Shown here piece by piece: positions 1 through 6,900 of a DNA stretch of 10,419 nt (positions within the stretch are counted from its first letter, which is position 1; each line of letters opens with the position of its first letter). A program made the translations under genes and the position numbers. The stretch comes from Candidatus Eiseniibacteriota bacterium (lineage in GTDB: Bacteria; Arandabacterota; Arandabacteria; JAGLYR01): contig JAGLYR010000145.1 of NCBI GenBank assembly GCA_023132135.1, positions 1 through 10,419 on the forward strand, given 5' to 3'. The notes below the pieces were generated by a model. The model had not been told where the DNA came from and ran no database searches. It worked only from the letters and a program-made list of their open reading frames with translations.

Positions 1-389
1 CGATCACAGGAAATGCGCAGAAAATCGAACAGGTCCTGATCAATCTGGTCATCAATGCCAGCCAGGCGATGTCCGAGGACAGATCGGGAATCATCACACT
101 GAGCACCCATGCCGACGGTGAGTATGTCACTATTGTGGTGGAAGACAATGGCACAGGCATGAGTGATAGGACCATGAACAGTATCTTCGACCCTTTCTTC
201 ACCACGAAGCGTGCAAAAGGCGGGACAGGTTTGGGTCTCTCGATCGCCTACCGTATTGTCGAGGAGCACGGGGGGGCCATGTCTGTTTCGAGCAAGCTGG
301 GTGTTGGGACCACGTTCACTATAAAGATTCCGCATGGGCGGAAGAAGACAACCGTGCAAGGCCGGACCCGTTCCGGGGAAGAGCAATGA
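1..389 (+). CDS. Sensor histidine kinase, C-terminal ATPase domain (5' truncated by window)
   Basis: This is the 3' end of a two-component sensor kinase; the reading frame is open from base 3 and its start lies outside the window. It would bind ATP and phosphorylate a conserved His (not in view) for transfer to the regulator that follows. All ATP-binding boxes of the HATPase_c fold are present in order: the N box (QVLINLVINASQAM, bases 27-71), the G1 box (DNGTG, 144-158), the F box (IFDPFFTTK, about 183-209) and the G2 box (GGTGLGLS, 219-242). The catalytic core is therefore intact. A basic tail of about 20 residues follows the domain. The stop codon overlaps the next gene's ATG as ATGA, so the two are translationally coupled and almost certainly cognate partners. 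The sensory domain and membrane topology cannot be judged from this fragment. Confidence 0.95.
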   Translation, partial: ITGNAQKIEQVLINLVINASQAMSEDRSGIITLSTHADGEYVTIVVEDNGTGMSDRTMNSIFDPFFTTKRAKGGTGLGLSIAYRIVEEHGGAMSVSSKLGVGTTFTIKIPHGRKKTTVQGRTRSGEEQ

Positions 390-1744
390 AGCGTCTGCTG
401 ATCGTCGATGATGACGTGGCCGTCACGAACTACCTGATGGTTTTTCTGATGCAAACCGGGGTGTATGAGCCGACGGTGATGAACGACTCCCGTGAGGTCC
501 CGGATCTCCTGGGGCGGGAGGTCTTCGATGCGATTCTCCTGGATATGGACATGCCCAATGTGAGCGGCATAGATATTCTCAAGTTGATCAATGAGAACAG
601 GATTGAGACTCCAGTGGTTGTTCTGACCGGTGTGAACGATGCGGACCTGGCCGTGAAATCCCTGAAACTGGGCGCCTTGGACTACCTCATCAAGCCGGTG
701 GACGATGAGCTCCTGCTGGATGTTCTGGATAAGGCGATTCGGCAGCGGGCGTTGCGCAGTACCATAAGCCGGATCCCCACGCAGCCCAAACGGGAGGATC
801 TTGCCAACACAGAGGTTTTTGACCGCCTGCCGACCCAGGATCCTGTGATGATCCGCCTCTTTCACCAAGTCGAGAAAATGGCGGCCGGGGATCTGAGCAT
901 CCTGATCATGGGCGAGAGAGGGACGGGGAAGAGGCATCTGGCCCGGGCAATTCATGCTCTCAGCCCTCGCCGGGACGAACCTTTCGTGGCCGTGGACGTG
1001 GGCGCGCACGACAGCGAGCACTTTGCCGCCGCGTTTTTTGGCCGGGCGCGCGATTGGAAGGGTGAACGCGAGGAACAAGCCGGTTTCCTGGAGGAAGCTT
1101 CGGGAGGCACACTCTTCATCAGTGATATTGAGAAACTCACCGTCCCTGTGCAGATTCGTCTGATTCGTGTGATGCGCGCGAGGGAGTTCTATCGGGAGTC
1201 CTCTCCCCGCATCCGCGAGATCGACGTTCGCATCATCGCCGCCTCCAGTCGGGACTTGACCCTGGAGGAGTACAAGGATGCCCTCTCCCAGGATCTCCTC
1301 CGCCATCTCATTGTCCATTCAGTCAGACTCCCGTCTCTACGCGAGCGAGTCGACGATATCCCGCTTCTGGCGAAGCACTTCCTTGCGCAGGAAGCCCGGA
1401 AGGCAGGCAAATCGATCAGTGAGTTGGACGAGAAGTTCATCGAGATCCTCAGGAAATATGAGTTTCGTGGAAACCTGCAGGAGCTTGGCGATATCATCGC
1501 CATGTGTGCCGGCAACGCGGAGGGAGAAATCGCAGGTATGGATTGCCTCTCTCCATACATGCGGGATATCGTTCTCTCGGGTGGGCGGGAGCCGGAGGAG
1601 TTCCGGCTCTGCACGCTTGAAGAGGCTGCGCGCGAGCATGTGAAGAACACCCTGAACATCCTTGGCAACGATCGAGAGAAGTCCGCCCTTGCCCTGGGGA
1701 TCTCGGTGGAAGAGATTGATAGTATCATGGGAACGTCGGTCTGA
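386..1744 (+). CDS. NtrC-architecture response regulator with degenerate AAA+ and Fis-type domains
   Basis: This 452-residue protein has the layout and length of NtrC-family sigma54 activators: receiver (1-120), AAA+ (about 145-385) and a C-terminal Fis-like HTH region (409-452). The receiver looks functional: acidic pocket D8/D9, phosphoacceptor D53 in LLDMDMP, T81 and K103. The AAA+ part keeps a Walker A (GERGTGK, 176-182), the GGTLF strand (240-244) and LRERVDDIPLL (318-328). Key working parts are altered. No GAFTGA loop can be found (the region reads GRARDWKGERE, 219-229). The Walker B DE pair is S246-D247. The arginine-finger segment FREDLYYRL is LSQDLLRHL (300-308). The sensor II VREL is LQEL (364-367). 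The predicted recognition helix is acidic and short (GISVEEIDSIM). It starts at the ATG overlapping the kinase stop, behind a GGGGAAG. I infer that it responds to phosphorylation but does not remodel sigma54 polymerase in the usual way; protein-protein output is possible. Confidence 0.88.
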   Translation: MKRLLIVDDDVAVTNYLMVFLMQTGVYEPTVMNDSREVPDLLGREVFDAILLDMDMPNVSGIDILKLINENRIETPVVVLTGVNDADLAVKSLKLGALDYLIKPVDDELLLDVLDKAIRQRALRSTISRIPTQPKREDLANTEVFDRLPTQDPVMIRLFHQVEKMAAGDLSILIMGERGTGKRHLARAIHALSPRRDEPFVAVDVGAHDSEHFAAAFFGRARDWKGEREEQAGFLEEASGGTLFISDIEKLTVPVQIRLIRVMRAREFYRESSPRIREIDVRIIAASSRDLTLEEYKDALSQDLLRHLIVHSVRLPSLRERVDDIPLLAKHFLAQEARKAGKSISELDEKFIEILRKYEFRGNLQELGDIIAMCAGNAEGEIAGMDCLSPYMRDIVLSGGREPEEFRLCTLEEAAREHVKNTLNILGNDREKSALALGISVEEIDSIMGTSV

Positions 1745-1770
1745 GTCCGTGCGGTCTGCGGCTTGCTATG

Positions 1771-1777
1771 AAAGGAG
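1771..1777 (+). promoter_or_regulatory. Ribosome binding site for the NifX-like gene
   Basis: AAAGGAG lies 8 bases before the ATG at 1786. It decides the start: the earlier in-frame ATG at 1768 directly precedes this site, so initiation there would leave the site inside the coding region. Confidence 0.75.
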
Positions 1778-1785
1778 TTCGAAAA

Positions 1786-2232
1786 ATGAAGATAGTGGTG
1801 ACCTCAACGGGAGCAACACTCGAGTCGCGCGTCGATCCCCGTTTCGGCCGGTGTCAGTGGTTTGTTCTCGTTGAAACCGACGGGATGGAAATCGAACCGG
1901 TAGAGAATGTGAACGCAGCCCTGGGTGGAGGCGCCGGGATCCAATCGGCCCAACTGGTTGTGGAAAAGGGGGCGAAGGCTGTACTCACGGGCAACTGCGG
2001 CCCGAATGCCTACCGGACGCTCGCAGCTGCGGGAGTGAAGATCTACACCGGAGTTGGCGGGACGGTTGAGGAGGCGGTGGGTGCATTTGTGAAGGGGGAA
2101 ATGGATGCAACAGAGGGCTCCAACGTCTCCAGCCACTTTGGGATGGGACGCGGCGCCGGACGCGGCCCCGGAGGCGGCCCCGGAGGCAGCCCCGGAGGCA
2201 GCCCCGGAGGCAGCCCTGAGGCCGGATCGTAA
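1786..2232 (+). CDS. NifX/NafY-type dinitrogenase iron-molybdenum cofactor domain protein
   Basis: This 148-residue protein carries the small RNase H-like domain found in NifX, NafY, the NifB C-terminus and the MTH1175 group (Pfam Nitro_FeMo-Co, PF02579). Family members bind or carry metal-sulfur cofactors; the cargo here is unknown and no nitrogenase gene is in the window. Signature segments are the MKIVVTS first strand, VDPRFGRC (about residues 16-23), GAGIQSAQLVVEKGAKAVLTGNCGPNA (two parts, about 50-76) and the GVKIYTGVGGTVEEAV segment. After SHFGMGRGAGRG the protein ends in a Gly/Pro/Ser tail encoded by a 12-bp tandem repeat; Gly/Arg-rich tails are usual in MTH1175-like proteins. The start is the ATG at 1786 because AAAGGAG (1771-1777) sits 8 bases upstream; an in-frame ATG at 1768 lies before that site and is unlikely. 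It follows the regulator by 41 bp in the same probable operon. Confidence 0.88.
   Translation: MKIVVTSTGATLESRVDPRFGRCQWFVLVETDGMEIEPVENVNAALGGGAGIQSAQLVVEKGAKAVLTGNCGPNAYRTLAAAGVKIYTGVGGTVEEAVGAFVKGEMDATEGSNVSSHFGMGRGAGRGPGGGPGGSPGGSPGGSPEAGS
2166..2213 (+). repeat. 12-bp tandem repeat, four copies, in the tail of the NifX-like gene
   Basis: Four head-to-tail units of CCCCGGAGGCRG (2166-2177, 2178-2189, 2190-2201, 2202-2213) are followed by a decayed fifth unit to about 2223. The last three units are identical. In the NifX-like frame they encode a PGG(G/S) repeat. The unit length is a multiple of three, so copy-number change by slippage would lengthen or shorten the tail without breaking the frame. 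Confidence 0.9.
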
Positions 2233-2263
2233 GACCGCCGGATTTTCCATCCCAAAGCCAGCG

Positions 2264-3034
2264 ATGAAGGAGATACTCACGGGAATTGTGCACCGGATTG
2301 AGCAAGCCATTCTCAGAGCGGGCCTGGACGCGGGAGAGACGGTCCGGGATGTCCGTGTCGGCCTGAGGTATACGGCGGTCGCCTTTGCGGAAGGGGCGGG
2401 GGTTGCCTACAGCGTGACGGACGCCCCGTGTCATTCGTGCGTCCAGTTCAGCGGTCGGCGGCCACTGGCGGGCAAGCCCGCCGGAGAACTCCTGGGTTTT
2501 CTCGACTCAATTCATCCCACAGAGGTTGCCGTGGGGCTCGCGGCGGTCAATGCGCTGGCGAATCGCCCGAGAGATGAGTTGACTGAAGGGGATGTTCTGG
2601 AATTCATTTCTCTGGACCGGTCGGATGATGTGGCCATGGTGGGCCACTTCGGTCCCCTTGTTGCGCCGCTGAGAGAAAGAGTGAGGTCGCTGAGGATTCT
2701 CGAGCGTGTGGAGAAACCTCAGGGTGACCTTCTTCCCGTGCAGGACGCCCCGCGCGTCCTCGGCGAGTCCCACATTGCTCTAATCACATCGTCTTCCATC
2801 GTCAATCATAGTCTTGACGAATTGCTCTCGGCCGCCGGGAATTGCAGGGAGGTAGTCCTGCTGGGCGCTTCCACCCCGCTGCTCCCGGAGGCTTTCGAGG
2901 GTACCGCGGTCACGTGTCTCTCGGGGGTCGTGGTGGCTGAGGCGGCGGAAATCCTCCGTGTGGTGAGCGAGGCGGGGGGGATGCGCCAGTTCAGCCGCTT
3001 CATCCGGAAGGTGAACCTTCCCCTCAGGAGATGA
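2264..3034 (+). CDS. DUF4213/DUF364 family protein, putative metal chelation
   Basis: This 256-residue protein matches the two-domain family with DUF4213 at the N-terminus and DUF364 at the C-terminus (putative heavy-metal chelation). The biochemical role of the family is not established. Recognisable parts are LAGKPAGELLGFLDS followed by EVAVGLAAVNALANR (the N-domain signature), VAMVGHFGPLVAPLRERV, ITSSSIVNHSLDELL, EVVLLGASTPLLPEAF, and a closing SEAGGMRQFSRFIRKVNL. A CHSC pair (C56, C59) is a possible metal site. It has no signal peptide or membrane segment, so it is cytosolic. The ATG at 2264 has no clear Shine-Dalgarno, and the previous gene stops 31 bp upstream, so coupling is likely. 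The frame stays open upstream to about 2105 through the 12-bp repeat of the preceding gene, but all family similarity begins at the 2264 ATG. Confidence 0.87.
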   Translation: MKEILTGIVHRIEQAILRAGLDAGETVRDVRVGLRYTAVAFAEGAGVAYSVTDAPCHSCVQFSGRRPLAGKPAGELLGFLDSIHPTEVAVGLAAVNALANRPRDELTEGDVLEFISLDRSDDVAMVGHFGPLVAPLRERVRSLRILERVEKPQGDLLPVQDAPRVLGESHIALITSSSIVNHSLDELLSAAGNCREVVLLGASTPLLPEAFEGTAVTCLSGVVVAEAAEILRVVSEAGGMRQFSRFIRKVNLPLRR

Positions 3035-3060
3035 GCAAAGAACGGGAGGAATGAGATTCC

Positions 3061-3507
3061 ATGTCGCCGGGTTCGAAATCGGACGATCTGGATGCCTTCG
3101 CCGAGGAATTCCAGCGTCTGTTCCTTGAGGAAGCAATCAAGATCTATGGAGAGCGGGTAGTCGATCTGTGGCGGAAGCCAAGGAATATGGTTCCCTTGGA
3201 GAGGCCAGACGGTAGTGCCCGGATCACGGGGCCATGCGGCGACACGATGGAGTGCTTTCTGGAGATAGAAAAGGGGCGGATCACCCGAGCCACGTTTGTC
3301 ACCAATGGGTGTGGTCCGTCGATTGCCTCGGGCGGCGCGGTGACCGAGCTGGCCAAGGGCAAGACTCTGGAGGAAGCTCTGAAGATTGACCAGGCGAACG
3401 TGCTCGATGCACTGGGCGGATTGCCGGGGGAGAGCGCACACTGTGCCAAGCTGGCGGCCATGACGCTCACAGAGGCTGTGCGTGACCACCTGCGCCAAAA
3501 AGATTGA
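3061..3507 (+). CDS. NifU/IscU-type iron-sulfur cluster assembly scaffold protein
   Basis: This 148-residue protein is the NifU N-terminal (IscU-like) scaffold, on which [2Fe-2S] or [4Fe-4S] clusters are built from desulfurase-derived sulfur and passed to apoproteins. Every cluster ligand is visible: C59 and D61 in GPCGDTM, C84 in NGCGPSIASGG, and H127-C128 in AHCAKLA. The D61 position is the conserved Asp that controls cluster release. The LPPVK motif that recruits HscA in Isc-type IscU is replaced by LPGES (121-125), so an HscA/HscB-dependent route is unlikely. There is no C-terminal NifU thioredoxin-like domain. GGGAGGA (3044-3050) sits 10 bases before the ATG. An ATG at 3051 is in another frame. 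It is the last gene of the + strand cluster, 26 bp after the DUF364 gene. No cysteine desulfurase is present in the window. Confidence 0.93.
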   Translation: MSPGSKSDDLDAFAEEFQRLFLEEAIKIYGERVVDLWRKPRNMVPLERPDGSARITGPCGDTMECFLEIEKGRITRATFVTNGCGPSIASGGAVTELAKGKTLEEALKIDQANVLDALGGLPGESAHCAKLAAMTLTEAVRDHLRQKD

Positions 3508-3509
3508 AC

Positions 3510-3536
3510 CACGAAGTCCACGAAGAACACGAAGGG
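3510..3536 (+). repeat. 9-bp tandem repeat (CACGAAGnn x3)
   Basis: CACGAAG recurs at 3510, 3519 and 3528 with exact 9-base spacing, starting just after the scaffold gene stop. From memory, the same AACCACGAAG...CACGAAGG string recurs in intergenic DNA of many environmental bacteria and is often mistranslated as a small HEVHEEHE peptide. I treat it as a non-coding dispersed repeat. Confidence 0.7.
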
Positions 3537-3557
3537 AAGAACCGTTCCAGCCCGCAA

Positions 3558-3615
3558 GCCCCCCGGATGGGGGCGACTCAACTTAGCCCACGGTGGAGCG
3601 GAGCGGAACCGTGGG
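3558..3615 (+). repeat. Composite two-hairpin repeat, copy A
   Basis: The first hairpin is GCCCCC/GGGGGC (3558-3563 with 3569-3574). A 12-base spacer containing CTCAACTTAG follows. The second hairpin is CCCACGGT/ACCGTGGG (3587-3594 with 3608-3615) around a 13-base loop GGAGCGGAGCGGA. The same arrangement recurs inverted at 3666-3722, so this is a structured repeat element of REP/BIME type and not a chance hairpin. Confidence 0.82.
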
Positions 3616-3665
3616 ACAAGAAGAGAACCTCATATCATTATTATCTCCCTTCCTCTTCTTCCTTC

Positions 3666-3722
3666 CCCCGGGTTCCGCTTCGCTTCACCCGGGGCTAGCA
3701 TTGAGCCGCCCCCTCCGGGGGC
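3666..3722 (-). repeat. Composite two-hairpin repeat, copy B (inverted)
   Basis: Read on the minus strand, this is GCCCCC-GGA-GGGGGC, then a 13-base spacer with GCTCAATGCTAG, then CCCCGGGT-GAAGCGAAGCGGA-ACCCGGGG. It matches copy A element by element. Stem positions that differ from copy A (AC to CG on one arm) are matched by compensating changes on the other arm. The 50 bases between the copies also carry a short inverted pair (AAGAAGAG at 3618-3625, CTCTTCTT at 3653-3660). Confidence 0.82.
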
Positions 3723-3747
3723 TTCACCCCCTCCACAGAACATCGTA

Positions 3748-3766
3748 GGCGACCCGGTGGGTCGCC
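3748..3766. repeat. Perfect 8-bp stem hairpin
   Basis: GGCGACCC (3748-3755) and GGGTCGCC (3759-3766) form a perfect 8-bp stem around a GGT loop. It has no U-run, so it is probably another small intergenic palindrome of this repeat-rich stretch and not an intrinsic terminator. Confidence 0.7.
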
Positions 3767-3807
3767 CGGAATGCCGTTGGCCGGGTGGGGCAACTGGCTG
3801 GAACTGA

Positions 3808-3836
3808 TTGACTTCCAAGGCTGGCTGTGCTATAAT
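3808..3836 (+). promoter_or_regulatory. Near-consensus sigma70 promoter for the protease gene
   Basis: TTGACT (-35, 3808-3813) is separated by exactly 17 bases from TATAAT (-10, 3831-3836), and TGC immediately before the -10 gives an extended -10. Transcription would begin near 3843, leaving a leader of about 80 bases before the ATG at 3926. An AT-rich stretch in otherwise GC-rich DNA supports the call. Confidence 0.8.
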
Positions 3837-3843
3837 ATATTCT

Positions 3844-3874
3844 GAATGGGGCGGGAAGTTTATTCCCGCCATTC
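3844..3874 (+). promoter_or_regulatory. Stem-loop at the predicted 5' end of the protease mRNA
   Basis: GAATGG-gg-CGGGA (3844-3856) pairs with TCCCGCCATTC (3864-3874) across a 7-base AGTTTAT loop, with a 2-base bulge. It begins within a base or two of the predicted transcription start, the position where 5' stem-loops protect mRNA from decay. No known riboswitch fold is recognised. Confidence 0.55.
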
Positions 3875-3913
3875 GCATGTTTAGGGAGTTCCGGACCTCT
3901 GGTTGTTGCCGAT

Positions 3914-3920
3914 AGGGAGG
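3914..3920 (+). promoter_or_regulatory. Ribosome binding site for the protease gene
   Basis: AGGGAGG lies 5 bases before the ATG at 3926, which is followed directly by a signal peptide; this fixes the start. Confidence 0.8.
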
Positions 3921-3925
3921 CTGCA

Positions 3926-6900
3926 ATGCGCTATACTACAGTTCTTTTGCCGGTTCTGGCGGGGATCCTGTGTCTGGGATCTGCGTCTTTCGCTTTCGCG
4001 GACATCACCCATACCGTGACGTTCGACCCATCGCAGGTTTCCATAGAAAGCCGCGAGGGGTTTGACGTGTTTCGGGTTGAGGGATGCCGGTTCGACCTGG
4101 ATGCCGGGAACCCCATGGTCCCGGTTCGGACGATCCACTTCTCCATTCCCGCCGGCATGCGGGCGGCAGAGATAGAGGTCCTTTCTCTCCATCAGGCGCC
4201 GATTCCGGGCGACTTCTACCTTGAGCCCGCTCAGCCGCCGGTCCGTCTGAGCGACGAGACGGTCCCCGCATTCATCGATCCCAATCCCGAGGTCTACGAG
4301 TCCTCGTCACCATATCCCGGTGTCGCCGCGGAACTGGTGACCAATGGAAACATGGGCGGCTACGCCGTTGTGGGAGTGAGGGTGTTCCCGCTGGAGTACC
4401 ATCCCACCACGGGCGAAGTTCTGCTCAACGAGGAAATGGAGATCCGTCTTGTTATCGAGCCTGCAGCTGATCCGGCCCCCCGGATCGCAGGACGTACGGA
4501 GACCGGGGAACGGGCCATCGCCGATCGTGTGAGGGCGTTGGTGGTCAACCCGGAAGCCGTGGCGGTCCACATAGGCCCGCGGTTGCTCGAGACCAAGCAG
4601 GATCCTGTTCAGTATGCCATCATCACGAACTCCAGCTATGTCGACGAGTTTCAGCCTCTGGCCGACTGGAAGACGAAAAAAGGTGTGAACACCGAGATCT
4701 TCACCACCACCTGGATCTACAGCAACTATACGGGGACAGACAACCAGGAGGAGATCCGGAACTTCGTCAAGGACTACGAGGCAAACCACGGCCTGGTCTA
4801 TGTCCTCCTGGGAGGCGATGTGGACGTGGTTCCGGCTCGAGTTGCCTGGGATGATCTGGGGTACGACGGGATTCGGGCGGACCTCTACTACTCCGACACG
4901 GACGGCAGCTGGAACGCGGATGGCGACAGTTACTGGGGTGAGCACCCGGCGGACAACGTCGACATGTACAGCGACATCTACGTGGGACGGGCGCCGGTCA
5001 ACACGTCCTCGGAAGCGACGAACTTCGTCAACCAGATCCTGACCTACGAGGCGTCCGCCGCCGGCAGCACGCTGCCCACAGACTTCCAGGAAGACATGCT
5101 CTTCCTGGCCGAGGTTCTGTGGGGGCCGCCGGATCATCCCTACACCGACGGCGGCGTCACCAAGGACATGATCGACAACGACGATGTCCCGGCCCGGTTC
5201 GATCCCATCACGAAGCTGTACCAGGACGACGGCAACCTGAACTACACCTCGGCCATGAACGCCATGAACAACGGGCCCGGCATTACGAACCACGTCGGCC
5301 ACTGCAACATAAACGTGATGAGCATTGGTCCGGACGCGCTCTACAACGGTGACATGGACGACCTCACAAACGGCGTACGGCAGGGGATCTTCTACACGAT
5401 GGGTTGCTGGGCGGCCGCCATTGACTACGATTGCATAGCCGAGCACTATGTGAACAATCCAAACGGGGGCGGGGTCGCATACGTCGGCAACAGCCGCTAC
5501 GGGTGGGCATGCCCGGGCTATCCCGGAGAGTGTGTCTCGGACCTCTACGATCGGCAGTTCTTCCGGGCGCTCTTCACCAGCAACTTGTACAACCTGGGGA
5601 TTACCCATGCGGATGCCAAGGACTACTACGTGCCGGATTCACAGGCCGGGACGAGTGACGCTGACTACATGCGGTATGGACTCTACGAGCTCAATGCTCT
5701 CGGGGATCCCGAAATGCCTATCTGGACCAGGACACCGCAGACGCTTGTCGTGACTCATCCACCCACGCTCCCGACCGGGTCGTCGTACTTCACAGTCCAG
5801 GTCAACACGGCCAAGGCCCCGCTGGAGGGCGCGCGGGTTTGCCTGATGAAGGGAGCGGAGGTCTATGATGTGGGTGTGACCAACGGGAGTGGCGAAGTGA
5901 CCCTCGAACCTGCGCCGGGTACGGGCGGATTGATGAGCGTGACGGTGACCGGCCAGGACTGCCTGCCATACGAGGGCGACGCTGCGGTGGAAGAGGGGAC
6001 ACCGCCTTCCGCGCCCACAGGGTTGGCGGCGGTTGCGGGCAACGGGCAGGTGGATCTCTCGTGGAATGCCAACCCCGAACCCGACCTTGATTACTACATC
6101 ATCTACCGTTCGACGATGCCGCTGCCCACGGATTCGCTGACAGCGGTGCCGGCGCCCGGCTATCTCGACGCAGGCGTGGTCAACGACACGACCTATTACT
6201 ACCGTCTGAAGGCGGTGGACACAGAAGGAGAGAGGAGCGCCTATTCCGGTCAGGTGAGCGCGACGCCGACGCAGCCTCCGGTGATCTTCATTGCCCATAC
6301 CCCGCTGACCGATACGGAGAACGCGGAGGTTCCCTGTCCGGTGGTGGCGACGATCACGACGACCGAAGCGTCTCTTGATCCGGATTCCGTCCTGGTGGTC
6401 TACGAAACCCAGACACGGGTCTGGCACTCCGTCGTGATGGCTCCGACCGGGACGCCCGATGAGTACCGGGGCGACATCCCCGGGCAGCCGTGCGGGACGC
6501 TGGTCAACTACTACATTCTGGCGGTGGACATGAACCACAACCGCGAGACCGATCCCGACCTGGCGCCGTCCAGCACGCATTCCTTCTCGGTGAACTTCAC
6601 GGTGGTCTTCGACGATGACTTCGAGACCAACCAGGGCTGGACGGTTGGAGACGTCGACGACGACGCAACCACCGGGGTCTGGGAGCGGTGCAATCCGGAA
6701 GGCACCGAGGCGCAGGCGGAGGACGACCACACGCCATCACCCGGGGTCAATGCTTACATCACCCAGTGCGCGTCCGGTTCGAGCCAGGGCACCTATGATA
6801 TCGACGGGGGCAAGACCACTCTGTTCTCTCCGGTTTTTGACCTCTCCTCGTACTCTAGTGCCGCGGTGAGCTACTACCGCTGGTATTCGAACGATACCGG

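Larger units (their letters stand above)
3508..3925. other. Repeat-rich non-coding interval between the cofactor operon and the protease gene
   Basis: I see no gene in these 418 bases. In order they hold a 9-bp tandem repeat, an inverted pair of two-hairpin elements, a separate perfect hairpin, a sigma70 promoter, a leader stem-loop and a ribosome binding site, all listed separately. No U-run terminator was found after the scaffold gene; the GC-rich hairpin starting at 3558 is the first structure able to slow polymerase. Confidence 0.75.

Noticed and set aside
248-1318. Long open frame on the minus strand opposite the response regulator (356 codons)
   Set aside because: Antisense shadow of a clearly recognisable receiver/AAA+ gene; its translation resembles no family and has the His/Arg/Val-rich look of antisense GC-rich DNA.
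2105-2263. N-terminal extension of the DUF364 protein through the 12-bp repeat
   Set aside because: It overlaps the NifX-like gene in another frame, is low complexity, and family similarity starts at the ATG at 2264.
3558-3574. Rho-independent terminator for the cofactor operon
   Set aside because: The hairpin is strong but no U-run follows, and it belongs to a larger repeated element.
3504-3698. Possible small protein beginning HEVHEEHE after the scaffold gene
   Set aside because: It is a translation of the 9-bp tandem repeat and the two-hairpin repeat; no ribosome binding site and no protein-like conservation expected.
4307-5608. Long open frame on the minus strand opposite the protease (433 codons)
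   Set aside because: Val/Asp/Gly-biased translation without domains, fully inside the C25 gene whose catalytic residues and codon pattern are convincing.
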